A DNA stretch of 64,000 nucleotides, taken from contig JAZAYU010000019.1 of NCBI GenBank assembly GCA_038501625.1, forward strand, positions 8,963,285 through 9,027,284, written 5' to 3'. A program made the translations under genes and the position numbers. Of the stretch, positions 45,982 through 58,100 are shown in pieces. The notes beneath the pieces are model-generated. The model searched no databases, was not told the DNA's origin, and worked only from the letters and a program-made list of their open reading frames with translations. Within the stretch, counting starts at the first letter, position 1; each line of letters opens with the position of its first letter. Source of the DNA: Corbicula japonica (taxonomy: Eukaryota > Mollusca > Bivalvia > Venerida > Cyrenidae).

Positions 45982-47238
45982 TCATTTCTTGTTGAATTTA
46001 TTTTCTACGTTTTTCATCTTTTTCATTTCAGGGCTCTTAATGTTTTCTTTGTCGTCCAGCTTTGGGCGCTTGGCCACGTTTTCCTGGTCTTCAGCACGTC
46101 GGTTCGCCCGCCTGGTCTCCTCTGCTTGCTTGTCCTGGGCGCGCGCCATCTTGTCGATATGTGGCAGAAATTTGGCCATTGTCGCCTCCAGACATCGGAC
46201 AGCCCTGGCGTTACCTTCCACCATTGTCGATATCTTCATAATGGCCTCCAGTATCGCCTTATTCGATTCGGTCATGGTTTTAATTACCGTATCCGTTAGC
46301 TCCGGCATAGAGGCATCATCTGTTTGGATCCCCTGATCCAAGGTGGTCTTTGTTACTACAGGAGTGAAGCATAAAGATGCCAGGGGGTCTGAACCCAAAA
46401 GTTGTGGTGTGATGTCTTCAACAATTGACCCCGGAGATGAACGGTGTGTTCTCACATGGTCAGGAAGCACTGATGTATTAAGACGGCTGCTTGTGTCTGT
46501 GTATGATGGTCTGAGTGGGGGGTCAGGTTGATTGTATATGGAAGTTGAAAAATGTTGATTGTCGTCAAATGAAGCAGGAGTGAAGAGGTTGGAGGCATCA
46601 GGCAAGGAACTTCTAGTTGTAGCAGTGTATTCTGGAATATGCCTAGGTGGAACAAAGGAAAATGCTGAAGGTGCAGAGGTTGTGGAGGGGGTCATCTTCT
46701 TGGTTACAGGGACTAGAGTTGGCACCAGTGGTCTGGTCATGGCAGGGCACTGGGGATCGTATTCTAGGACTGGCTCTGAACCCTTCTGTTGCTCGTTTAA
46801 GAATGCTGTAAGCTGTTCCGGTGTCAATTGGATGCTGATAAGATTACTGGCTTGAGCTGAGGGCAATTCACCTATGTCAGCATTGTCGTTGTTAACCAAG
46901 AACTCATTAGTGGCTCGGTTGGTGACTTCTCTAATGTTGATGCCGTCAATGATTGGTCTAGGGTTTGGATTGATTACGAGACAACGGTTAAGGTCAACTC
47001 CACCCTTTGTAGTGATAGCTGCCAGGAGATGGCGCTTGTAACACGTCACATGCTTATCAAGGGCATCCTTGGTGGTGCATCGAAACTGACACAATTTGCA
47101 ATGGAAAGGTGTCTCTGCTATCGCAAAGTGTTGTTTGTAGATGTGTTCCACAACCCGGTACCTCTCCGCCACATATGGTCCATCAGGTCCAGATTCGCAA
47201 ACGATACATGAAAACATTCTTCGTTTCCCTTTTTCCAT
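45982..47238 (-). CDS. Accessory ORF3, zinc-finger/coiled-coil protein, copy 2 (418 aa)
   Basis: Full-length second copy, starting at the ATG at 47238 in the same GCCATGG context. The same cysteine and histidine positions in the two N-terminal zinc-finger-like motifs, the P/S/T-rich middle, and the charged C-terminus with AKRPKLDDKEN are all retained. It differs from copy 1 by five amino-acid replacements (for example S to F in the ATNESLVNN segment and Q to E in AFLNQQQ). I saw no silent difference between the two, though the count is small. That the frame is intact in both copies, while gag of this copy is broken, suggests ORF3 was functional until recently. The product is unknown; nucleic-acid binding is inferred from the fingers and basic tail. 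Confidence 0.85.
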   Translation of the reverse strand: MEKGKRRMFSCIVCESGPDGPYVAERYRVVEHIYKQHFAIAETPFHCKLCQFRCTTKDALDKHVTCYKRHLLAAITTKGGVDLNRCLVINPNPRPIIDGINIREVTNRATNEFLVNNDNADIGELPSAQASNLISIQLTPEQLTAFLNEQQKGSEPVLEYDPQCPAMTRPLVPTLVPVTKKMTPSTTSAPSAFSFVPPRHIPEYTATTRSSLPDASNLFTPASFDDNQHFSTSIYNQPDPPLRPSYTDTSSRLNTSVLPDHVRTHRSSPGSIVEDITPQLLGSDPLASLCFTPVVTKTTLDQGIQTDDASMPELTDTVIKTMTESNKAILEAIMKISTMVEGNARAVRCLEATMAKFLPHIDKMARAQDKQAEETRRANRRAEDQENVAKRPKLDDKENIKSPEMKKMKNVENKFNKK

Positions 47239-47723
47239 GGCAACCTGGAAGTACAAAGCAAAAGCACTTCTTAACTACCTTGCAGTTACTGGCCTAAAAG
47301 GGATTACTGACGGCGGTTACGGCGAGTTGAAGCGAATCGACGGATCAGCGTAACAATTGTTTTTAGGAAACAGCCGGTTCTATGACGTTGTATTCCGGTG
47401 AGGCGTCAGCAGAGTTACCGAAACGTAGGGTCGGCATATGGTTTGGTGGAGATAACACTGCATGTTTGGGATCGAACTGAACCACTTTAGAACAGCAACA
47501 ATTTTGTGATAATATCATTTTAATTTATATAGTTGCTTTACATCTGGCTTAGACAGCTACAACTACTATATGTGTTTATAACAAATTATTTAATACAATA
47601 GTTATACATCTAGCTTTGACAGCTATACATAAAACACCAAAAATATTTTTTTTATTCATGTACTTAACAAAACGTTAACAATTTAATGTAAACATTATAC
47701 ATTAATGTTTTTTCACTCTTATA
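47239..47723 (-). other. Spacer between truncated pol and ORF3, copy 2
   Basis: Same sequence as the copy 1 spacer, including the predicted splice acceptor (47245-47266) and the ACATCTRGCTTWGACAGCTA direct repeat. No gene. Confidence 0.6.
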
Positions 47724-48905
47724 TTATTGTGACTTCAATTTTTGCGCAGCGCGCAGGATGCATTTTGGAGGGCCGGGCCCTTCATTTTGCTTTAACTTGT
47801 CATGATGAATTAATCGTACTTTTCTAGATCGCTGCTTAATCGGAGCTGCATCACCTGTGTTAATTGGATATTCTGCCAGATTTGTTACACCTAGACCCCA
47901 TTCGTCTTTAGAAAAGGTGTCATCATACTTTGGAACTAAGCCTACAACCAGGTTAGACTCATATTCCGACCTGCCTTCAATTGCCTTTTCACATAGGCAA
48001 GACAGATTCTTAGGGACCTGGTCCCTTAGGGCTACTCGGTTTAAATTAAAGCCCTCATCTCCAAATTCCTGCTCTGATATCACACTCGCCACCTGCTCTA
48101 ATTTCTGAGCCTTACCTATTTCTGCATCTTGTCTTAAGGTAATATCGGACTCAAATGGGTTCAAAACCCTGACCTTGCAGGTAGTGGCTTTATTGATATC
48201 TACAAGTGTAGAGGCCATCACAAGCTGGTATCTGTCCACAAAACCGTTTGCTGGTTCTACCAGATACTCAGCTTGCCCATCATAGTCATCCTCCTCTTTC
48301 CTACTCACGTAGACATCAATAAGGGTTTCAGAAAGTCCCGGGATTGTGCAGTCTTCGGCAACCACCACATTCCTGGCAGTCTCTTTCTTTCCTACTTGAA
48401 AACAGGGGATTTCCACACCGTCGAGAATTATTTTGTCCTTGCTCAACAAAATATCAGCCGCTCCATGTTCACGACCCCTTAAAACATCATAACCCAGGAG
48501 AGCGTCATCCTCTATATCCGCCACTATGGCCTCAGTGATGACCTCTAATGGTCCCAGTTTTATGGTGAACTCGGCTTTACCCTCTTCTCGAATAGGTGTT
48601 CCCCCGGCCCCCATCAGGCAGGAAGCTTTGCCAAGCTTAGGTCTTCGCCTTTCATCTATCTGGTTGAAAACCCTTGATGCTATCACTGTCCTTGAGGCTC
48701 CCGTATCAGTCGTGAAAGCTATCGGTATGTTTTCAACAAAACCCTTGATATAAACACCAGGGCAAAGACCTTTGCTTCTTCTGGTCCGATGACTACCCAA
48801 AACAACCCATGGCTCTACTTCAGCCTTTGATTCCTCTTCTTTACACCCTTGGCCTAAACTACCTACTGGGACCTCCCTTTGGCCGCAAGAGGCGGTCCTT
48901 GGTAG
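47724..48905 (-). CDS. pro: Protease and truncated Pol (-1 frame), copy 2
   Basis: Same layout as copy 1: retropepsin with TTDTGASRTV and DALLGYDVLRG, linker, NTGDAAPIKQRSRK, then the abrupt tail RLIHHDKLK. Differences from copy 1 include A to V (NLVVGLVPKY) and V to I in the tail, plus two silent changes. The frame is fully open, but the upstream gag in this copy is frameshifted before the slippery site. A Gag-Pro fusion therefore could not be made from this copy's own mRNA. The same pol junction in both copies shows that the loss of RT and integrase is ancestral to the tandem. Confidence 0.87.
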   Translation of the reverse strand, partial: LPRTASCGQREVPVGSLGQGCKEEESKAEVEPWVVLGSHRTRRSKGLCPGVYIKGFVENIPIAFTTDTGASRTVIASRVFNQIDERRRPKLGKASCLMGAGGTPIREEGKAEFTIKLGPLEVITEAIVADIEDDALLGYDVLRGREHGAADILLSKDKIILDGVEIPCFQVGKKETARNVVVAEDCTIPGLSETLIDVYVSRKEEDDYDGQAEYLVEPANGFVDRYQLVMASTLVDINKATTCKVRVLNPFESDITLRQDAEIGKAQKLEQVASVISEQEFGDEGFNLNRVALRDQVPKNLSCLCEKAIEGRSEYESNLVVGLVPKYDDTFSKDEWGLGVTNLAEYPINTGDAAPIKQRSRKVRLIHHDKLKQNEGPGPPKCILRAAQKLKSQ

Positions 48906-50058
48906 TTTAAAGGACTCTTGGCCCCTTCATTGCTGGATGTCTCTATCCTCTCCTTCCCTTCATGTTGAATCCCCTTCTTTGGGCACTCCCGCGCGTAGTG
49001 GCCCATTTCCTGGCAGTTGTAACACTTCACGTCTTTACGGTCTTGTTTGCTCTTCGGTTTAGAATTATTGTTTCCCATGCTGTTTTCAATCTTCTCAAGG
49101 CGCTGAAGTATGGTCGCCAAAATCTCATTTTGTGGTGTTTGAACCCCAGCTTGCTTTTGATTATGACTGCTGGTTTTATTTTATTACCTGTAGCTTTGCT
49201 GTTTCTGCCACCTTCTTTAACCACTCTCTGCATCATGTTTTCGCTCTCACTTTCAGCTCTCTCCTCATCCACTATTGCGTCATCTGAGGTTCTTCTTAGG
49301 TTTTCTTTTGTTCGGCGGTCTTTAATGTTCTTTGTTTGTATAAAATTCACTACGTGAAAAACAGCTTCGTCAATTGTACCAGGTTCTTTGTTGTACTCTA
49401 CTTCAAAGCGAATATCGTCGTCTCTTAGTCCATCCAGAAAACGGCGTAAGAGATCTTCATTCCTTGTTCGCTTATCTCTAAAACCATGGGCTTTGTCATA
49501 CAGTACTTTTAGCTCTGGTTCTGCCGGATCGTCACGCGTCCAATAATCATCGACCCAATACGTGTCATCAGTACCTGACTCCCTAGGGTAGCCCCGTTGA
49601 TAGCTTCTATCCTTAAATGACGCAGCTGACCCTGACCTAGGTGTTGCACAACGTTCAGGCATGCTACTGTGTGTTTGGGCGGGTTGGTCATTATTATTAC
49701 ATCTGTTCTGGTTAGTGTTGGGAGGTACGCTATCATTTATAAAATGAACATGATGGCTGGAAGGTTGATTACTTGGCTGCTTTAATAATGCGATTTCCTT
49801 AACTACATCTTTCAGTATATTGAGCACCTGGCCAAGGTCTGCACTGTTGTCGGGAACTGGTGATTTTCCTGTGAGAGGCGTACTAATTTCAACAACACCC
49901 TCAACGGGCTGATGTCTGAGATTATTTTGCATCATCTCATCCCCTGCCGTTTCATCTACTCTAAATGACATGGGGCGATGATCTTCAAGATTATTCTCAG
50001 TGTTGCTACATTGAAAATAGACCTCACCATCATCATAGCTTGCTGAGCGATCGGCCAT
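48863..50058 (-). pseudogene. gag: Gag, copy 2, broken by a 420 bp deletion and a 5 bp insertion
   Basis: It starts at the ATG at 50058 with the same N-terminus as copy 1. At 49515/49516 exactly 420 bp present in copy 1 (42321-42740) are missing. This keeps the frame but removes 140 residues, including the start of the capsid region; the junction shares only TC. About 330 bp further, a TTTTA duplication near 49176-49185 shifts the frame and leads to a stop at 49027. The original frame, with the CCHC knuckle CYNCQEMGHYAREC and the slippery site (48905-48911), reopens downstream to 48863. It cannot yield a normal Gag. Confidence 0.9.
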
Positions 50059-50565
50059 TATAACTACCAAACTGTAAAGGCTCTGTACAACAAAACAACT
50101 AACACCTAGAAATTTACTGCCTTGGGGTCACTTCTGTATTGAAAAGGGCACTTCACTGCTTTAAATTCTGATTGATAATGTGTTACAAATCGAAATCGGT
50201 TGAGGAGCAGATCCGACGCTGTTCTGCTTTATAATTACACAATATTACACAAGCTTTGTGATCGGGCTGCTTTAATATTATTGTGCGGCTGCTCGTAACC
50301 GTCACTAATGTCTTATACTTTGACTTGGAAGGTGGAGTTTAAACACTACAAATGTACGGGATTCTTTTGGCTGGGAAATGCTATTATTGGCTAAGATATG
50401 TTCAGGTAAAACACAATTATTAAGTGGTACACGGGCTTCGCTAAAGGAAACTGCTGCTTTAAGGTCTATCGTACAACCCTGCTTGGAAAGTCAACCCTGA
50501 AGTGTGGGTAGGTTTCACTGGATCTGATGCTGTCTTGATCAGATCCCACCGCTGCCACCATAAAA
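50059..50565 (-). other. 5' leader and PBS region of copy 2
   Basis: Leader equivalent to 43284-43790, including the TGGTGGCAGCGGTGGGATC sequence (minus strand, 50560-50542) and the five-base spacer to LTR3. No gene. Confidence 0.65.
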
Positions 50566-52125
50566 TGTTGCGCGCCAGGGGCGGCGCTGGTAGACGTAGG
50601 CTTTACTTTCGTGTCTCAGAACTGGGACCGACCGTAAGGGAAATGTGTACGGGTGTAAGCAAACCCAGGTTTACAATCTCTCTATATATATGGCCCAGTA
50701 CTAGGGAATATTCAATAAGACGCACACACAAACTCTGCACTTAATGCTGCACTACATGGAGTGGGACCCTGTCCCTGGACCCGTAACGGAGTGCAGGCTT
50801 ATGTGTGTCTCTAGCCCTCTAAACTTGATTTAACCAAGAGAGGACAGGAAATAGGGATTGGACTCCAACTTAATTAGTGTTTGGTACTTAGTAACAACTA
50901 TAAAGACAACAAAACGTTTTAAGGTTCAATATTATTTGTAATTGAGATTTTAATACGTCATGTATTTATTAGGCAACAAATCAAACTTGCAATGACAAAT
51001 TGCTTATCTGTAACAATAAATAACGATACAGCATTCAGTAATTCATGCCTTAAGTAGCGCAAATAAATACCGTATGATACAATAGCGCAAAATTAAACGC
51101 GGGTTGCCGTCTGAGTAATCCCCAAAGTCAAGACGTAAAAAGTATGCAAAAGCTTCTGAAGTTAAATAAATATTTACGTAGTTTAGAATTTAAAATCAAT
51201 GAATAAATGTAAAGAACTTCCTTGAATAATTTTACAATAAAAAAATATGCACCTTTTGAGAAGAAGAATTTGCAAAGCTATAAAATCGGGCCGAAATATA
51301 GGTGCACAGTACGAATTTCGTAGGCGTTGGAGTCCCCGAATGACGGGAAACAGAGTATTTATACCAAAACAGGCTCCACAGTGTGGAAACTGTGGTCCAC
51401 AAAAATCTGTGGCACTCCACAGAAAAAGCGCTGTGGAGCGTCCACGGCAAAAATCAATGTGACACAGAAAAATGTTGTGGGAGATGCAAAATTAGTTAAA
51501 TATGGATCCATATGAATGATTACCTAGTTTTCTAATAAATAATAAGCTTTTGCTTAAAAAACATTATACAACTACCTCATAAGAACGTTTTAAAATGTTA
51601 TTTCTAAACATTTTGAGGGCGAAGATTGTTGACAAAAGCAGCTTCCGTTACTCCTAGCAACCCACATCAAAAATCAATATGGCTGCTGCCCGTCTTGTAA
51701 CATGTGCAAAGTTAAAAGTTTAAAACACAATAACTTCATAAATACAAGGAATCTATGAAATCTACTGGGCAGGATGATACAAAATACAATTTGTGAACTA
51801 TATGACTAAGTATCTACATTCAAGAAAAGGAATTAATTGAAGAAAACGCATGGAATAGAAACGCGAAAATGTGTGACATTCAACACATTTAGATTGACAG
51901 TTAAGATGGAAAACTTGCTTATGGAAGTGAATTGCTGGTAAAAATGTATAAAATGGGTTAGCTGCTCTGTGTTATGAGCTAGAACGCTAATCATAATTAT
52001 GCCTTAGATCCAGCCTTGTCAACTTGAGCAATAATTTACAAGAATAGCACAAGCAGTAGATGACAAGTCATAAACATTGCTGTAATACACAAAAGGTAAG
52101 AATTGTAATATGCTGGGGCATAACA
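50566..52125 (-). repeat. LTR3 (outer 5' LTR), 1560 bp
   Basis: Full-length LTR with TGTTGCGCGCC ... GGGGCATAACA ends, differing from LTR2 at about six positions that I could see (for example AAACCCAGG for AAACCCGGG and GTAACGG for GGAACGG). Its outer end abuts ATAT and the satellite. As the 5' LTR of the array it would drive minus-strand transcription toward lower coordinates. The 74-codon plus-strand ORF at 52060 spans the LTR-satellite junction and is not a gene. Confidence 0.93.
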
Positions 52126-55100
52126 ATATTATCACATATGAACGTGCCTTTTAAAAAGTCCAATAACGGTCAAATTTGCACAGTTGTTAGAGGTATTTGT
52201 GGTGAGCTTATGGCCGAAATTTCACGGCTCTTGACCCCCGGCAACCAGCTATTCCGGCAGCCAAACACTGTTACAATTGAATAAAATGACTACATTCTCC
52301 CATATGAACGTGCCTTTGGAAAAATCCAATAACGGTAAAATTTGCACGGTTGTTAGAGATATTTAAGGTGAGCTTATGGCCGAAATGTCAGGGCTCTTGA
52401 CCTCCGGCAACCGGCTGTTCCGGAAGCCAAACACTGTTAAAATAGAATAAAATGACTACATTATCCCATACAAACGTGCCTTTGAAAAATCCAATAACGG
52501 TCAAATTTGCATGGTTGGTAGAGATATTAGAGGTGAGCTTATGTCCGAAATTTCAGGGCTCTTGACAGCCGGCAACCGGCTATTCGGGCAGCCAAACACT
52601 GTTAAAATAGAATAAAATGACTATATTATCCCATATGAACGTGCCTTTGGAAAAATCCTATAACGGTCAACTTTCCACGGTTTTTGGAGTTATTCGATGT
52701 GAGCTTATGGCTGAAATTTCAGGGCTCTTGACCGCCGGCAACCAGCTATTCCGGCAGCCAAACACTGTTAAAATAGAATCAAATGCCTACATTATCCCAT
52801 ATGACGTGCCTTTGGAAAAATCCAATAACTGTCAAATTTGCACGGTTGTTAGAGATATTTGAGGTGAGCTTATGGCCGCAATTTCAGGGCTCTTGACAGC
52901 CGGAAACCAGCTATTCCGGCAGCCAAACACAGTTAAAATTGAATAAAATGACTACATTATCCCATATAACCGTGCCTTTGGAAAAATCCAACAACGGTCA
53001 AATTTGCACGGTTGTTAGAGATACTTGAGGTGAGATGTGGCCGAAATTTCAGGGCTATTGACCGCCGGCAACCGGCTATTCCGGAAGCCAAACACTGTTA
53101 AAATAGAATAAAATGACTATATTATCCCATATGAACCTTCCTTTGGAAAAGTCCAATAACGGACAAATTGCACGGTTGTTAGAGATATTTGAGGTGAGCT
53201 TATGGCCGAAATTTCAGGGCTCTTGACCGCCGGCAACCGGCTATTCCGGCAGCCAAACACAGTTAAAATAGAATAAAATGACTACATTATCCCATATGAA
53301 CGTGGCTTTGGAGAAATCCAATAACGGTCAAATTTGCACGGTTGTAAGAGATATTTCAGGTGAGCTTATGGCCGAAATTTCAGGTCTCTTTACCGCCGGC
53401 AACAGGCGATTCCGGCAGCCAAACACTGTTCAAATAGAATAAAATGACTACATTATCCCATATGAACGTGCCTTTGGAAAATCCAAACACGGTCAAATTT
53501 GCACGGTTGTTAGAGATATTTGAGGTCAACTTATGGCGCAATTTCGGGGCTCTTGACAGCCGGAAACCGGCTATTCCGGCAGCCAAACACTGTTAAAATA
53601 GAATAAATGACTATATTATCCCATATGAACGTGCCTTTGGAAAAATCGAATAACTGTCAAATTTGCACGGCTGTAAGAGATATTTTAGGTGAGCTTATAG
53701 CCGAAATTTTAGGGCTATTGACCGCCGGCAACCTGCTATTCCGGCAGCCAAACACTGTTAAAATAGAATTAAATGACTATACTATCCCATATGAACGTGC
53801 CTTTGGAAAAATCAAATAACGGTCAAATTTGCACGGTTGTTAGAGATATTTGAGGTGAGCTTATGGCCGAAATTTTAGGGCTCTTGACCGCCGGAAACCG
53901 GCAATTCCGGCAGCCAAACATGTTAGAATTGAATTTAATGACTACATTATCCCATATAACCGTGCCTTTGGAAAAATCCAATAACAGTCAAATTTGCACG
54001 GTTGTTAGAGATATTTGAGGTGAGCTTATGGCCGAAATTTCAGGGCTATTGACCGCCGGCAACCGGCTATTCCAGAAGCCAAACACTGTTAAAATAGTGT
54101 AAACTGACGGCATTATCCCATATGAACGTGCCTTTGGAAAAATCCAATAACGGTCAAATTTGCACGGTTGTTAGAGATATTTCGGGTGAGCTTAAGGCAG
54201 AAATATCAGGGCTCTTGACCGCCGGCAACCGGCTATTCCGGCAGCCAATCACTGTTAAAATAGAATAAAATGACTATATTATCCCATATGAACGTGCCTT
54301 TGGAAAAATCCTATAACGGTCAACTTTCCACGGTTTTTGGAGTTATTCGATGTGAGCTTATGGCTGAAATTTCAGGGCTCTTGACCGCCGGCAACCAGCT
54401 ATTCCGGCAGCCAAACACTGTTAAAATAGAATCAAATGCCTACATTATCCCATATGACGTGCCTTTGGAAAAATCCAATAACTGTCAAATTTGCACGGTT
54501 GTTAGAGATATTTGAGGTGAGCTTATGGCCGCAATTTCAGGGCTCTTGACAGCCGGAAACCAGCTATTCCGGCAGCCAAACACAGTTAAAATTGAATAAA
54601 ATGACTACATTATCCCATATAACCGTGCCTTTGGAAAAATCCAACAACGGTCAAATTTGCACGGTTGTTAGAGATACTTGAGGTGAGATGTGGCCGAAAT
54701 TTCAGGGCTATTGACCGCCGGCAACCGGCTATTCCGGAAGCCAAACACTGTTAAAATAGAATAAAATGACTATATTATCCCATATGAACCTTCCTTTGGA
54801 AAAGTCCAATAACGGACAAATTGCACGGTTGTTAGAGATATTTGAGGTGAGCTTATGGCCGAAATTTCAGGGCTCTTGACCGCCGGCAACCGGCTATTCC
54901 GGCAGCCAAACACAGTTAAAATAGAATAAAATGACTACATTATCCCATATGAACGTGGCTTTGGAGAAATCCAATAACGGTCAAATTTGCACGGTTGTAA
55001 GAGATATTTCAGGTGAGCTTATGGCCGAAATTTCAGGTCTCTTTACCGCCGGCAACAGGCGATTCCGGCAGCCAAACACTGTTCAAATAGAATAAAATGA

Positions 55101-58100
55101 CTACATTATCCCATATGAACGTGCCTTTGGAAAATCCAAACACGGTCAAATTTGCACGGTTGTTAGAGATATTTGAGGTCAACTTATGGCGCAATTTCGG
55201 GGCTCTTGACAGCCGGAAACCGGCTATTCCGGCAGCCAAACACTGTTAAAATAGAATAAATGACTATGTTATCCCATATGAACGTGCCTTTGGAAAAATC
55301 GAATAACTGTCAAATTTGCACGGCTGTAAGAGATATTTTAGGTGAGCTTATGGCCGAAATTTTAGGGCTATTGACCGCCGGCAACCTGCTATTCCGGCAG
55401 CCAAACACTGTTAAAATAGAATTAAATGACTATACTATCCCATATGAACGTGCCTTTGGAAAAATCAAATAACGGTCAAATTTGCACGGTTGTTAGAGAT
55501 ATTTGAGGTGAGCTTATGGCCGAAATTTTAGGGCTCTTGACCGCCGGAAACCGGCAATTCCGGCAGCCAAACATGTTAGAATTGAATTTAATGACTACAT
55601 TATCCCATATAACCGTGCCTTTGGAAAAATCCAATAACAGTCAAATTTGCACGGTTGTTAGAGATATTTGAGGTGAGCTTATGGCCGAAATTTCAGGGCT
55701 ATTGACCGCCGGCAACCGGCTATTCCAGAAGCCAAACACTGTTAAAATAGTGTAAACTGACGGCATTATCCCATATGAACGTGCCTTTGGAAAAATCCAA
55801 TAACGGTCAAATTTGCACGGTTGTTAGAGATATTTCGGGTGAGCTTAAGGCAGAAATATCAGGGCTCTTGACCGCCGGCAACCGGCTATTCCGGCAGCCA
55901 ATCACTGTTAAAATATAATAAAATGACTATATTATCGCATATCAACGTGCCTTTGGAAAAATCCAATAACAGTCAAATTTGCACGGTTTTTAGAGATATT
56001 TGAGGTGAGCTTATGGCCGAAATTTCAGGGCTCATGACCGCCGGCAAACGGCCATTCCGGCAGCAAATCTCTGTTACAATAGAATAAAATGACAACATTA
56101 TCCCATATGAACGTGCCTTTGGAAAAATCCAAAAACGGTCAAATTTGCACGGTTGTTAAATATATTTGAGGTGAGTTTATGGCCGAAATTTTAGGGCTCT
56201 TTACCGCCGGCATCCGGCTATTCCGGCAGCCAAACACTGTTAAAATAGAATAAAATTACTGCATTATCCCATTTGAACGTGCCTTTGGAAAAATCCAATA
56301 ACGGTCAAATTGGCACGGTTATTAGAGATATTTGCGGTGAGCTTATGTCCGAAATTTCAGGGCTCTTGACCGCCGGCAACCGCTCTGGCAGCCAAACACT
56401 GTTAAAATAGAATAAAATGACTACATTATCCCATATGAACGTGCCTTTGGAAAAAACCAAAAACGGTCAAATTTGCACGGTTGTAAGAGATATTTGAGGT
56501 GAGCTTATGGCCAAAATTTCAGGGCCTTGACAGCCGGAAACCGGCTATTCCGGCAGCTAAACACTGTTAGAATTGAATTAAATGACTATATTATCCCATG
56601 TAACCGTGCCTTTGGAAAAATCCAATAACAGTCAAATTTGCACGGTTGTTAGAGATATTTGAGGTTACCTTATGGCCGAAATTTCAGGGCTATTGACCGC
56701 CGGCAACCGGCTATTCCAGAAGCCAAACACTGTTAAAATAGTGTAAAATGACTATATTATCCCATATGAACGTGCCTTTGGAAAAATCCAATAACGGTCA
56801 TGTTTGCACGGTTGTTAGAGATACTTCAGGTGAGCTTATGGCCGAAATTTCAGGGCTCTTGACCGCCGGCAACCGGCTATTCTGGCAGCTAATCACTGTT
56901 TAAATAGAATAAAATGACTATATTATCCCATATGAACGTGCCTTTGGAAAAATCCAATAACGGTCAAATTTTCACGGTTATAAGAGATATTTGCGGCGAG
57001 CTTATGGCCGAAATTTCAGGACTCTTGACCGCCGGCAACCGCTATTCCGGCAGCCAAACACAGTTAAAATTGAATTAAATGACTACATTATCCCATGTAA
57101 ACGTGCCTTTGGAAAAATCCAATTACGCTTAAATTTGCACGGTTGTTAGAGATATTTGAGGTGAGCTTATGGCCGAAATTTCAGGGCTATTGACCGCCGG
57201 CAACCGGCTATTCCAGGAGCCAAACACTGTTAAAATAGTGCAAAATGACTACATTATCCCATATGAACGTGCCTTTCGAAAAATCCAATAACGGTCAAAT
57301 TTGCACAGTTGTTATAGATATTTCAGGTGAGCTTATGGCCGAAATTTCAGGGCTCTTGACCGCCGGCAACCGGCTATTCCGGCAGCCAATCACTGTTAAA
57401 ATAGAATAAAATGACTATATTATCCCATATGAACGTGCCTTTGGAAAAATCCAATAACGGTCAAATTTGCACGGTTTTTAGAGATATTTGAGGGAGCTTA
57501 TGGCCGAAATTTCAGGGCTCTTGACCGCCGGCAACAGGCTATTCCGGCAGCCAATCACTGTTACAATAGAAAAAAATGACTATATTATCCCATTTGAACG
57601 TGCCTTTGGAAAAATCCAAAAAACGGTCAAATTTGCACGGTTGTTAGAGATATTTGAGGTGAGCTTATGGCCGAAATTTTAGGGCTCTTGACCGCCGGCA
57701 ACCGGCAATTCCGGCAGCCAAACGTTGTTAAAATAAAATAAAATGACTACATTATCCCATATGAACGTGCCTTTGGAAATATCCAATAACGGTCAAATTT
57801 GCACGGTTGTTAGAGATGTTTGAGGTGAGCTTATGGCCGAAATTTCAGGGCTCTTGACCGCCGGCAACCGGCTATTCCGGCAGCCAAACTCTGTTAAAAT
57901 AGAATAAAATGACTACATTATCCCATATGAACGTGCCTTTTGAAAAATCCATTAACGGTCAAATTTGCACGGTTGTTACAGATATTTGAGGTGAGCTTAT
58001 GGTCGAAATTTCAGGGCTCTTGACCGCCGGCAACCGGTTATTCCGGCAGCCAAACACTGTTAAAATAGAATAAAATGACTATATTATCCCATTAGAACGT

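Larger units (their letters stand above)
36601..52125 (-). mobile_element. Composite Ty3/gypsy-type LTR retrotransposon: three LTRs, two internal regions, no RT or integrase core
   Basis: The order on the minus strand is LTR3 (52125-50566), internal 2 (50565-45351), LTR2 (45350-43791), internal 1 (43790-38161), LTR1 (38160-36601). The two internal regions are about 99.7% alike apart from a 420 bp deletion and a 5 bp insertion in internal 2. A single ATAT duplication at the outer ends shows one integration event; the tandem most simply arose by unequal recombination between LTRs. Each internal region encodes Gag, a protease-containing ORF in the -1 frame, and a zinc-finger protein, but lacks reverse transcriptase, RNase H and the integrase catalytic core. 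Mobilisation would need pol supplied by an autonomous relative. Confidence 0.92.
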
